Origin: Hepatobacter sp965661165
GTDB taxonomy: Bacteria > Pseudomonadota > Alphaproteobacteria > Holosporales > Hepatobacteraceae
DNA length: 22,959 bases
Reading direction: 5' to 3'
NCBI GenBank assembly: GCA_965661165.1
Contig: CBFICL010000021.1
Location: 1-22,959 of the forward strand
Below, piece by piece: positions 15,756 to 22,959 of the stretch. Both the position numbers and the translations under genes were made by a program. The first letter of the stretch is position 1; every line of letters begins with the position of its first letter. The notes under the pieces were generated by a model. It was not told the DNA's origin, made no database searches, and saw only the letters and a list, made by a program, of their open reading frames with translations.

Positions 15756-16751
15756 ATGATTCTTATAGATACCCTTTTGGGAAAAACCGCATCCCCCCTG
15801 CCCCTCTGGCTAATGAGACAAGCTGGGCGGTATTTACCAGAATACAGAAAGCGAAGAGAAGCCTTTCCGCACTTTCTCGATCTTGTTCTTTGTCCTGAAG
15901 CTGCGAAGGACGTGACGCTACAACCCATTCAGCGATTTGACTTCGACGCCGCTATTTTGTTTGCAGATATTCTGGTGGTTCCCTATGGTCTGGGACAGAA
16001 GGTGGTGTTTGCTAATGGCATTCATATGGATAGCATTGATAACATCAACGCTCCATTCGACAAAGAGTCTTTCTATCAAAAGGTGGCTCCTGTGATGGAA
16101 ACCATTAGCCTCACGCGTCAAGATCTTTCCAAAGATAAGGCGCTTATTGGTTTTGCCGGCGGCCCCTTCACGGTTTTGTGTTATATGCTAGAAGGCGGTA
16201 GCAACCACGGGTTTCCCAAGGCGCGATCCTTTGCTTTTTCTCAAAGAAAACGCTTTGAGCAATGGTTAGACATTATGACGGAGGCCACTATTTTCTATCT
16301 TGAAAAACAAATAGAGGCAGGCGTGAATGTTGTTCAGCTTTTTGAAACGTGGGCCAGTCTTGTGCCTTGGCCTTATCAGCACGAATGGATTGTAAAACCT
16401 CTCACAAAAATCATTTCGGCCCTGCGTGCACAATGGCCGGATTTTCCTGTGATTTCATATCTTAAGGGGGTGGGCCAGCTTTTGCCGTGTTATGCCCAAG
16501 CATCGCACACCACGGCCCTGTCCCTTGACACAACCTATGATCTTGAAGATACAAGCTCTTTTTCTTGTGTGCTTCAGGGAAACCTAGACCCGCAGATTCT
16601 TGTGGAGGGTGGCGATGTGCTTGAAGAAGCTGTAGAAAAAATTAAGAAATATGCACATAAAAGGCCTTTTATCTTTAATTTAGGTCATGGCATTTTGCCG
16701 CAAACACCGGTGGCTCATGTCGAGCAACTTGTGCGCTTGGTCAAGGGGTGA
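15756..16751 (+). CDS. hemE: Uroporphyrinogen decarboxylase
   Basis: HemE removes four carboxyl groups from uroporphyrinogen III to give coproporphyrinogen III in haem synthesis. The substrate-binding signature PLWLMRQAGRYLPEYR is at residues 16-31, with the conserved arginines at 21 and 25. It is followed by the family blocks 'DFDAAILFADILVVPYGLG' (about 67-85), 'GFAGGPFTVLCYMLEGG' (about 131-147) and near the end 'IFNLGHGILPQTP'. The 331-aa length is typical. ATG 15756 fits the family N-terminus, but no Shine-Dalgarno sequence precedes it (upstream bases are pyrimidine-rich), so translation may be leaderless. It is the first gene of hemE-hemH-hemJ and borders the candidate origin. Confidence 0.98.
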   Translation: MILIDTLLGKTASPLPLWLMRQAGRYLPEYRKRREAFPHFLDLVLCPEAAKDVTLQPIQRFDFDAAILFADILVVPYGLGQKVVFANGIHMDSIDNINAPFDKESFYQKVAPVMETISLTRQDLSKDKALIGFAGGPFTVLCYMLEGGSNHGFPKARSFAFSQRKRFEQWLDIMTEATIFYLEKQIEAGVNVVQLFETWASLVPWPYQHEWIVKPLTKIISALRAQWPDFPVISYLKGVGQLLPCYAQASHTTALSLDTTYDLEDTSSFSCVLQGNLDPQILVEGGDVLEEAVEKIKKYAHKRPFIFNLGHGILPQTPVAHVEQLVRLVKG

Positions 16752-16758
16752 GGATGTC

Positions 16759-17763
16759 GTGAAAAAAGCTCTTGTGCTGATGAATTTTGGTGGCCCACGT
16801 TCTTTAGATGATGTGGCGTCATTTTTAAAAGATCTCTTCTCAGATCCGTGCGTTTTTGAATATCCATCTTGGATTCGCCGGCTTTTGGCCCATTATATTG
16901 CTAAGAAGAGAGCCAAGTCTGTGGCCAAAAGCTATGCGCTGATGGGGGGAAGGTCTCTTGTTTTTGAGAGCACAGAAAAGCAGTCAAAGGCTTTGCGTGA
17001 GAAGCTCAACCATGCTTATGATGTGTTTTGTGCTATGCGCTATGGCTCGCCCTCCATCAAGGATGTGATAGGTCAATTAAAGGACTATAAACCTCAGGAA
17101 GTGTTGTTGCTTCCCATGTATCCACATTTTTCTCTCACCACAACGCTTTCGTGCTTTAAGGAGTGGGAAAGGGAGGTTAAGCGACAGGCTTTTTCTTATC
17201 CCACAAAACGTATTTGCTGTTACCCTAAAAATGATTATTTTGTCAAAGCTCATGGGGAGATCATTCTTGATGCATGGAAAAAGGTGAAACCCGAGCGTCC
17301 GGTGCGTTTGCTTTTTTCAGCTCATGGTATTCCTATGAAATTTGTATCGCGTGGTGACCCTTATTGTAGTCATATCGAAAACTCTTGCCGTGCGATCTTG
17401 TCTTACATAAACAAGAAAGGTCTTGCTTTTTCTGATTGGCAGCTCTGCTATCAAAGCCGGGTAGGGCCTTTGGCATGGACAGAGCCTTATTTGGATGATG
17501 AGCTGAGCAGAGCTGCGAAGGACAAGAAGGATGTCTTTGTGGTGCCCATTTCATTTGTGGGGGAGCACCTTGAGACCCTTGTAGAGCTTGATGTGGAATA
17601 CAAAGAGAAGGCAGAAGCGCTAGGCCTCGCCTTTTTTCGTGCCCCGGCGCTTGAAAATCATCCTTCTTTTATTGAGGGTTTGGCTCAGCTTGTGCGCCAC
17701 CACGATCATTTACCTCGATCTTGTCCTGTGGAAAATAACCAATGCTGGCGCTATCGTGCATGA
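16759..17763 (+). CDS. hemH: Ferrochelatase
   Basis: Ferrochelatase inserts ferrous iron into protoporphyrin IX, the last step of haem synthesis. Signature blocks are LVLMNFGGPRSLDDV at the N-terminus, FSAHGIPMKFVSRGDPY with the catalytic-type His at residue 189, CYQSRVGPLAWTEPYLDDEL, and FVGEHLETLVELDVEY. I start it at GTG 16759 (334 aa), not at 16687 inside hemE, because GAGGA lies about 5 bases upstream and the family N-terminus begins VKKALVLMNFGGP. Seven bases separate it from the hemE stop. Its stop overlaps the hemJ start. Confidence 0.96.
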   Translation: MKKALVLMNFGGPRSLDDVASFLKDLFSDPCVFEYPSWIRRLLAHYIAKKRAKSVAKSYALMGGRSLVFESTEKQSKALREKLNHAYDVFCAMRYGSPSIKDVIGQLKDYKPQEVLLLPMYPHFSLTTTLSCFKEWEREVKRQAFSYPTKRICCYPKNDYFVKAHGEIILDAWKKVKPERPVRLLFSAHGIPMKFVSRGDPYCSHIENSCRAILSYINKKGLAFSDWQLCYQSRVGPLAWTEPYLDDELSRAAKDKKDVFVVPISFVGEHLETLVELDVEYKEKAEALGLAFFRAPALENHPSFIEGLAQLVRHHDHLPRSCPVENNQCWRYRA

Positions 17764-18206
17764 CATTTTTGTCTGAACATTATCTCATCATTAAGGCTGT
17801 ACATATTCTTTTTGTGATTGCCTGGATGGCGGGCATCATGTATCTGCCCCGGTTGTTTGCCTATCATAAAAAGCATGAGGATAATCGAGACATCTATGCC
17901 ATGTTTCTCACCATGGAGCGTCGCCTTATCGCCATCATTATTTTTCCTTCCATGGCTGGAACCCTTATTACGGGGGGGCTGTTGTTTTTGATTCCGCAAG
18001 CTGTGAATTTTTCAGTGTGGACCCCTTATGTCAAACTTTTCTTTGTGGGTCTTTTATTGGCGGTGCAACTGTTCTTTCTTCGCTGCTGGCAAGATTTTCG
18101 ACAACATCAAAATAAACGAAGTGAAGTTTTTTTCAGAGCCAGCAATGAAGTGCCCTTCTTGTTGGCCATCGTTATCGTGGTGCTTGTGGTGCTGAAACCT
18201 TTTTAG
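17760..18206 (+). CDS. hemJ: Protoporphyrinogen oxidase HemJ
   Basis: HemJ is the membrane protein that oxidises protoporphyrinogen IX to protoporphyrin IX in most alphaproteobacteria. The 148-aa protein has about four transmembrane helices. Its family start LIIKAVHILFVIAWMAGIMY is followed by LPRLFAYH, with later 'GGLLFLIP' and a C-terminal hydrophobic helix ending in LKPF. I use ATG 17760, which overlaps the hemH stop (ATGA), rather than the upstream ATG 17742. Its product is the direct substrate of HemH, so the overlap couples consecutive steps. Its stop overlaps the stop of the opposite erpA-like gene by 4 bases. Confidence 0.93.
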   Translation: MTFLSEHYLIIKAVHILFVIAWMAGIMYLPRLFAYHKKHEDNRDIYAMFLTMERRLIAIIIFPSMAGTLITGGLLFLIPQAVNFSVWTPYVKLFFVGLLLAVQLFFLRCWQDFRQHQNKRSEVFFRASNEVPFLLAIVIVVLVVLKPF

Positions 18207-18517
18207 AAAGAGAAGGAATTTTTACAGCCACAGGCATTTTTTGCATGGGGGTTATTGATGACAAACGTGCTGCCGATCATCTCTTCTTTGTGATCCAGCT
18301 CCGCCTCGTCAAGGAAAGAGGCTGAGATTTTGTCCACAAGAACTTTAATGCCTCCCTGTCCTTCAACCACAAGGTCTTCTTCGTGAGGCTCATCGAAAGA
18401 GAATGCATACTGAAAGCCAAAACAGCCGCCTGGGTCCACGCGTACACGAAACAGGCCCTTTTCAGGGCCTAAGTCCTTGAGCTTTTTCTGCGCGGCATCG
18501 CTGATTGAAAAACGCAT
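18203..18517 (-). CDS. A-type iron-sulfur carrier (ErpA/IscA family)
   Basis: These small proteins carry Fe-S clusters to target enzymes. All three ligand cysteines are present: Cys32 in DPGGCFGFQY, and Cys96 and Cys98 in NPHAKNACGCKNSF. Its 104 aa is the normal size. The residue after Cys32 is Phe, where Ser is usual (GGCSGFQY), a mild variation. ErpA and IscA cannot be separated with confidence from sequence alone, and no isc or suf gene is nearby, so I give no symbol; ErpA-like is my preference. Its ATG shares a base with the dedA stop (TAATG). Its own stop is interleaved with the hemJ stop. Confidence 0.92.
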   Translation of the reverse strand: MRFSISDAAQKKLKDLGPEKGLFRVRVDPGGCFGFQYAFSFDEPHEEDLVVEGQGGIKVLVDKISASFLDEAELDHKEEMIGSTFVINNPHAKNACGCKNSFSF

Positions 18518-19071
18518 TAGGCAAACTCTTTTTTATAAAACAAATAAGCTTTCCACAGCAACCAACATAAACAGGCAATACCAAGGCCACCTAGGAAAAA
18601 AAATCTTTGCAAAGGAGATAGATGGTACATAATGAAACTGCCAAACACATAGCCTGCCCCACAGCTCAAAACTGACCACAGGGCTGCGGCCACAAAATTG
18701 AGAAAAACAAACTGACCGAAGGGAAAGCCTGCGGTGCCGATAATGAGAGGGCTGATGATGCGCACGCCATAAATAAATCGGAAGGTGAGAATATAAAATA
18801 CGCCATATCGCTTTAAAAAGAGAAAAGCCTTTTGGGCCGGTGGATCAAGCTTGGGAAAAAGAGACAGCACGCGCTTTCCCCACACATGGCCAATCAGGAA
18901 CAAGCCTTGATCTGCGATGAGTGTGCCGAAAAAGGCAATGACCATGACCTTAGAAAGATCAAGCACCCCTTGAGAAGCAAAATAGCCAGCAGGTAAAATG
19001 ACGGATTCGCCCTCTATGAGAGAGCCCAAAAATACGGCCCAATATCCCCACTGTGCAACAAAATCTTCCAT
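18517..19071 (-). CDS. DedA family membrane protein
   Basis: DedA/VTT-domain proteins are inner-membrane proteins linked to lipid-carrier recycling (flipping of undecaprenyl phosphate or phospholipids) and proton-gradient maintenance. The 184-aa protein has four or five hydrophobic segments. The family features are visible: 'GSLIEGESVILPAGYFASQG' near residues 16-35, 'GTLIADQGLFLIGHVWGKRVL' near 49-69 and 'FRFIYGVRIISPLIIGTAGF' near 97-116. The acidic and arginine positions typical of the family are kept. No Shine-Dalgarno sequence is evident before ATG 19071. The exact substrate cannot be assigned. Confidence 0.88.
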   Translation of the reverse strand: MEDFVAQWGYWAVFLGSLIEGESVILPAGYFASQGVLDLSKVMVIAFFGTLIADQGLFLIGHVWGKRVLSLFPKLDPPAQKAFLFLKRYGVFYILTFRFIYGVRIISPLIIGTAGFPFGQFVFLNFVAAALWSVLSCGAGYVFGSFIMYHLSPLQRFFFLGGLGIACLCWLLWKAYLFYKKEFA

Positions 19072-19124
19072 GTGATCAGTTCTGCTCTCAACAACACTCT
19101 CTCATTGTAAACGAGTTTAGGGCG

Positions 19125-20108
19125 TTAAGGAATATCTTCTGTAATTCTGTCAAGAAGCTCTGTTGTGCCTGATGGGGTGATACAAGAGACCACAAAAACC
19201 TCTTTTTGGGTATAGGTTTCAAGCTGCGCCTTTTTCTTGCCAAGGAGCAAAGGGTCTTGCGTGTCGGCTTTACTGAGCACAAGAATTTGCTTTCTTTCCC
19301 ACAAGGTCTGATCATACTGTTTGAGCTCATGCTGAATAATTTCATAGTCTTGCACCACGTCATCACTTTCAGCACTCACCAAATGCACCAGTAAGAAAGA
19401 CCGCTCAATATGGCCGAGAAAGCGATGGCCGAGGCCCTTTCCTGCGTGGGCATCTTTGACAAGGCCAGGAATGTCTGCCATCACAAATCGCTTTTCTTTC
19501 CATGTCACTGTCCCTAAATGGGGTATTAATGTTGTAAAAGGATAGGGGGCAATTTTAGGCCCAGCTCGTGAAAATAAAGAGATCATTGTGGATTTTCCTG
19601 CATTAGGAAGGCCGATAAGGCCCACATCTGCAATAAGTTTTAGCTGAAGCCAGACCCACATGTCTTCGCCGGGGAAGCCTTTTTGAGAAAAGCGAGGCGC
19701 TTTTTGCACGGAAGACTTGAAGTGTTGGTTGCCAAGCCCTCCTTGACCTCCTTTTAATAAGATAAAATCTTCCTGGGAGGTGGTGATGTCCTTCAAAAGA
19801 ACCGTTTCATCATCATTCCAGATTTGGGTGCCTGGTGGCAGCCTGAGGGTCAAGCTTTTACCCTTTTTGCCTGTGCGGTTTTTGCCCTTTCCTCCTTCGC
19901 CCTTAGCGGCTTTGAAATGTTGTTGATAGCGAAAATCGATGAGTGTGTTCAAATCAGGTGTGACATGGATGATGATGTCGCCACCGTCTCCCCCATTGCC
20001 GCCATCAGGGCCTCCCATGGGAATAAACTTTTCCCGACGAAAGCTGACACAGCCGTCACCTCCATCCCCGCTTTTGATAAAAATTTTGGCACGATCAAGA
20101 AATTTCAT
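19125..20108 (-). CDS. obgE: GTPase Obg (CgtA)
   Basis: ObgE is an essential GTPase that binds the 50S subunit and links ribosome maturation to growth and stress. The glycine-rich Obg fold fills residues 1-158 (GGDGGDGC, GGPDGGNGGDGGD, GGQGGLGN). The G domain follows with G1 GLPNAGKS at 166-173, G3 DIPG at 212-215 and a G4 of SKAD instead of the textbook NKxD. At 327 aa it lacks the extra C-terminal domain of some homologues. The common rplU-rpmA-obgE arrangement is broken: the upstream neighbour is divergent infA. A 53-base gap separates it from dedA downstream. Confidence 0.97.
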   Translation of the reverse strand: MKFLDRAKIFIKSGDGGDGCVSFRREKFIPMGGPDGGNGGDGGDIIIHVTPDLNTLIDFRYQQHFKAAKGEGGKGKNRTGKKGKSLTLRLPPGTQIWNDDETVLLKDITTSQEDFILLKGGQGGLGNQHFKSSVQKAPRFSQKGFPGEDMWVWLQLKLIADVGLIGLPNAGKSTMISLFSRAGPKIAPYPFTTLIPHLGTVTWKEKRFVMADIPGLVKDAHAGKGLGHRFLGHIERSFLLVHLVSAESDDVVQDYEIIQHELKQYDQTLWERKQILVLSKADTQDPLLLGKKKAQLETYTQKEVFVVSCITPSGTTELLDRITEDIP

Positions 20109-20199
20109 AGATGTTTTGCTGTGTGTGATATAGTTGTTGTGTGTTTGCTTTTTTTAAAGTAGGTACCTAGGGATAGTAAATGCTTTTTTATGAGGAGCT

Positions 20200-20439
20200 A
20201 TGTCAAAAGAAAAAAATATTGAGTGTTCGGGGGTCGTCCAGCAATCTTTGCGCGGTGCCCAGTTTAAGGTCAAGCTCGATGGTTCTGACCATGTGGTGAT
20301 CGCCACTATTTCGGGAAAAATTCGACAAAACAACATACAAATCGTACCAGGTGATCAGGTGACCATGAAAATGTCTCCCTATGATTCATCAAAAGCGATC
20401 ATCCGTTTCAGGGTTCGCAACTCGCCCCCGCCTGCCTGA
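20200..20439 (+). CDS. infA: Translation initiation factor IF-1
   Basis: IF-1 binds the A site of the 30S subunit during initiation. This 79-aa protein is a single S1/OB-fold domain with the family's recognisable pieces: NIECSGVVQQSL, 'ISGKIRQNNIQIVPGDQVTM' and MSPYDSSKAIIRFRVR. It is about 7 residues longer than the usual 72, ending NSPPPA. GAGGAG lies only 2 bases before ATG 20200, a tight spacing. Its last 51 bases overlap the opposite-strand MFS gene, including the codons for conserved 'RFR'. IF-1 is unlikely to be dispensable, so the overlap probably arose on the MFS side. Confidence 0.95.
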   Translation: MSKEKNIECSGVVQQSLRGAQFKVKLDGSDHVVIATISGKIRQNNIQIVPGDQVTMKMSPYDSSKAIIRFRVRNSPPPA

Positions 20440-21705
20440 TCCTGGGTGGGTCTCTGGCATGAAAATAAGTGTGATCAGCGCAGAAAACATACACACAGGG
20501 ATGAGGCCAAGGGCAATCTTATAGTTTTCTAGCGTATAAAACGGCACACCGTTTTGGATACGTCCATCCCACATAGAGTCAAGAATAAACCCAACACAGG
20601 GTTGGAAGACAACACCGCCGATCATGACGATTGTGTTTACAAAACCCGTTGTCACCCCCTTGACGTTATGCGAAACAATTTCCGCACCTACCGTGAAGAC
20701 AAGCGTTTGGCCTGTCATAAAAAAGCCTACAAGGAACAAAAGAATAAACCCACCTACAAGCGGAATGTTATCAGCAAACATCAGGTAAGAGCAGACAATA
20801 AAAGAAGCCAAGGCCGAGAGGGTCATCACCGGTTTTCTTCTCTTCATTTTGTCTGATAAGAGTGCCACGAGGGGGGCCCCGAACCCCGTACCAATAAAAA
20901 GAATGCCAATCCCCAAAGAGGCCACGCCCTTGCTGATGCAATAATATTTCATCAAAAAAGACACACCCCAGATATCGGTAAAGACAGAAAGTGGAACATA
21001 CATAAAGCAGCCATAAAGGCCAATGCTCCAGATGTCTTTGTTTTTAAAAACGAAGAGAATCTTCTTTTTAACGGGGATCTTGGAGAGCATGTGTTGCGTG
21101 TGTACGGGCTTTTTCAAGGTTGTCCATATGAGCAGCGCGATGATCAAGCCCACAAAGAAAAGAAAAATAAGGCTCGTGCGCCAAGAAGAAACCTGAATAA
21201 GGCTTGCTAAGGGGGCACCCGATAAAATGCCACCCAGTTTCCCAAAGGTGATGGTGGTGCCTACCGCAAAGGCTACCTTGGCTTCAGGAAGCCATGTACG
21301 CGCCAGTGTAATGGTGCTTAAGAAGGCGCCTGAGGCTCCTGCGCCAATGAGGATGCGGCCTATGCAGGCCAGAGAAAAGGTGGGAGCGAGCGCAAACAAA
21401 ATCGTGCCCATAATACACACAAGGATCGCTGAGTGTATCACGCGATTGGGTCCCCACTTGTCTAAGAGAATACCGATAGGTATCTGAAGTGTAGAGTAGG
21501 CATAATAGTAAAAAGACGTCAACACACCCAAAGACGAAGCTTGGATCATGAACGTAGACATCAAGTGATCGGCCATCACAGAGGGTGAAGCACGCAGGAT
21601 GAACTGATAGAGATAAAAGGCTGTGCCTAATCCCCAAACATACCAACCATAAACAAGACGTTTTTTTGCTACCATAGGCACAGCCACACGTGACATTTTA
21701 TTCAT
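20389..21705 (-). CDS. MFS transporter, Pht/ACS-like
   Basis: This 438-aa inner-membrane transporter has about 12 hydrophobic segments. The N-terminal signature FYLYQFILRASPSVMADHLM followed by LGVLTSFYYYAYSTLQIPIG and LLDKWGPNRVI resembles the MFS group that includes Legionella and Francisella phagosomal transporters, which import amino acids inside host cells. The first-loop 'GILLDKWGPNRV' is the MFS motif A region. The substrate is not predictable here. It follows lptD by 73 bases with no clear Shine-Dalgarno sequence. Its last 17 residues (about GSGRRGRVANPETDDRF) are encoded antisense to the end of infA and look non-conserved. Confidence 0.88.
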   Translation of the reverse strand: MNKMSRVAVPMVAKKRLVYGWYVWGLGTAFYLYQFILRASPSVMADHLMSTFMIQASSLGVLTSFYYYAYSTLQIPIGILLDKWGPNRVIHSAILVCIMGTILFALAPTFSLACIGRILIGAGASGAFLSTITLARTWLPEAKVAFAVGTTITFGKLGGILSGAPLASLIQVSSWRTSLIFLFFVGLIIALLIWTTLKKPVHTQHMLSKIPVKKKILFVFKNKDIWSIGLYGCFMYVPLSVFTDIWGVSFLMKYYCISKGVASLGIGILFIGTGFGAPLVALLSDKMKRRKPVMTLSALASFIVCSYLMFADNIPLVGGFILLFLVGFFMTGQTLVFTVGAEIVSHNVKGVTTGFVNTIVMIGGVVFQPCVGFILDSMWDGRIQNGVPFYTLENYKIALGLIPVCMFSALITLIFMPETHPGSGRRGRVANPETDDRF

Positions 21706-21778
21706 TTATAGAAAATTTTGATCATAAGGTCTAACATCGTTCCTTTTTTGTGGGCTAAAGTTAAGGTGTCCCTAGGTT

Positions 21779-22959
21779 CTATGGGGAGGTGGACATTCTG
21801 CTTTTTGCGCCATCATCGAGCGGTTTTTGAGATGATAACATGGTGCCCACAGGGCTGTTATGTTTTTTGAGGTTATGGCTGATGGTTGAAAGCCCGGATC
21901 CAAAGTTTTTAAAGCCCAAGGAAATACCCCAATATTTGTTGGGCTTGATGTCTTTACTATGGTACTGCGTTCTTCCTATATGAATTTGTATTTTAAAACA
22001 GTCGTTTTGATAAAGGAGATCCACGCGCGCATTAAGCAGTTTTTGTCGAGCTATGTCATAGTGTGTTTCAACCTTGCCACCCCAATTTTCATGAAAGTGA
22101 GATGAAAGTGTGACCTCAGCAGCTTCTTGCTTGCCCAGATAAAGGGTTTGCCCTATAAGCTTTAACTTTGTATATCCCAACGTCAGCCGCAGCCAGTCAT
22201 CGCCTATGTGTCCTGTAAGCTCGCTGAAATGAGGCTGAAATGTTTCTTTGTCTACGCTGAAACGATAATCAGCTGATAGCCAAGAGTAAGGGGCCGCCAT
22301 CAATGAGCCCACAATATTAGAAAACCCTTTTTGAAGGCCGCCTTCACGCATCACAAGATTGGGCGTTGATGGCATATAGGTTTGTCCCAGAAAAACGTGG
22401 ATATCATTGATGGAAGGCGCATTCATAAGAAAATGGCTTCCATACACAAAACGAGAGCCTGAGTCGATTCTGTCATATCCAGGAGATCGGTTTTTTCTCA
22501 AAAGGACCGCATCATTATACTCAAACCCCTGACTATCCCCCACGGGAATGGCTTCAACCTTGTCGATATAAGGGGCTAAAATGACATGAAAAAACGGTTC
22601 TATGATGGCCGGTGCTTTGTTCATGGCGAAGGGCCAACTGGTCTGAAGCCCGCACTGGGGGAAACCACGGAAGGTGTTTTTGTAAGCCCTTTTTGTTTGA
22701 TGAGAGATGTCTTGAGATCGGTAAAAATCGCCTCTCAGGCAGGCAAAAGGACTGATCACCTGTCCCCAAGGGGCCACATGGGATCGTTTCCATTCACCAA
22801 TGGCAATCATGCGTTCATAATTGTTTTTTTCAAGATTTTTAATGGCTGATGTATGGAGATGAAGGGTAAAGGCATCGCCTGAATCGATGGGTTCAGAGGT
22901 CATAGCATACGTTGCCGTGGGGAGCATAAGAGAAACGTTTTTTTTGTCTACGTCATACA
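21779..22959 (-). CDS. lptD: LPS-assembly protein LptD, C-terminal part (cut by window edge)
   Basis: LptD is the outer-membrane barrel that inserts lipopolysaccharide into the outer leaflet. The reading frame is open to the window edge and begins with YDVDKKNVSLMLPTATYAMT, a typical alphaproteobacterial LptD barrel segment, so the ATG at 22927 is internal. Further family blocks are 'WGQVISPFACLRGDFY', IIEPFFHVILAPYID, IPVGDSQGFEYNDAVL and SPGYDRIDSGSRFVYGSHF. About 393 residues are seen, roughly the C-terminal half. After the last barrel strand (GISLGFKNFG) there are about 40 extra polar residues. The N-terminal OstA domain and upstream genes lie outside the window. The MFS gene follows 73 bases later. 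Its partner LptE is encoded at 8571-9062. Confidence 0.93.
   Translation of the reverse strand, partial: YDVDKKNVSLMLPTATYAMTSEPIDSGDAFTLHLHTSAIKNLEKNNYERMIAIGEWKRSHVAPWGQVISPFACLRGDFYRSQDISHQTKRAYKNTFRGFPQCGLQTSWPFAMNKAPAIIEPFFHVILAPYIDKVEAIPVGDSQGFEYNDAVLLRKNRSPGYDRIDSGSRFVYGSHFLMNAPSINDIHVFLGQTYMPSTPNLVMREGGLQKGFSNIVGSLMAAPYSWLSADYRFSVDKETFQPHFSELTGHIGDDWLRLTLGYTKLKLIGQTLYLGKQEAAEVTLSSHFHENWGGKVETHYDIARQKLLNARVDLLYQNDCFKIQIHIGRTQYHSKDIKPNKYWGISLGFKNFGSGLSTISHNLKKHNSPVGTMLSSQKPLDDGAKSRMSTSP

Overview
This window looks like a stretch of chromosome from an alphaproteobacterium, most plausibly an intracellular member of the Holosporales/Rickettsiales side of the class. The evidence is the 5' end of a 16S rRNA gene, a MipZ division ATPase, the DUF3576-leuS-lptE-holA cluster, hemE beside an origin-like region, and a Pht-like MFS transporter of the type common in bacteria living inside host cells. 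The flagellar cap gene fliD suggests a motile stage. A flagellated Holosporales lineage such as Candidatus Hepatobacter would fit, but that name is a guess from content and was not tested. I see no prophage, IS element, CRISPR array or defence system.

Left part (1-7.5 kb): the first 118 bases of a 16S gene run leftward off the edge behind a good promoter. Next come fliD and a small DUF465 gene, both leftward with their own promoter. valS and tldD are divergent and overlap by ATGA. An unrecognised outer-membrane-type protein is read leftward from a promoter whose -10 sits in a 14-bp palindrome.

Middle part (7.6-15.5 kb): everything is read leftward and is tightly packed. In transcription order it is: a sugar-phosphate transferase, one PotC-like ABC permease, mipZ, tRNA-Phe(GAA), a MotB/OmpA-like envelope protein, a DUF3576 lipoprotein, leuS, lptE and holA. 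The last four genes are joined by overlaps of 4-17 bases.

At 15.57-15.75 kb lies a gene-free divergent region beside hemE. It has DnaA-box matches, an IHF-like site, a perfect palindrome, tandem 11-mers and an AT-rich flank. This is the known neighbourhood of the replication origin in Caulobacter and Rickettsia. Hand counts of G and C and the gene directions flip here too, so I propose it as the chromosomal origin.

Right part (15.75-22.96 kb): hemE-hemH-hemJ form a rightward late-haem operon. They converge, with a 4-base tail overlap, on leftward dedA-erpA-like genes, with obgE upstream. infA is rightward, and its last 51 bases overlap the tail of a leftward MFS transporter. The C-terminal part of lptD runs off the right edge.

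Most genes are ordinary housekeeping genes. The main points for a second look are the candidate origin, the infA/MFS overlap, the unrecognised envelope protein with its palindromic operator, and the isolated single genes (fliD, potC-like, motB-like) whose usual partners are absent.
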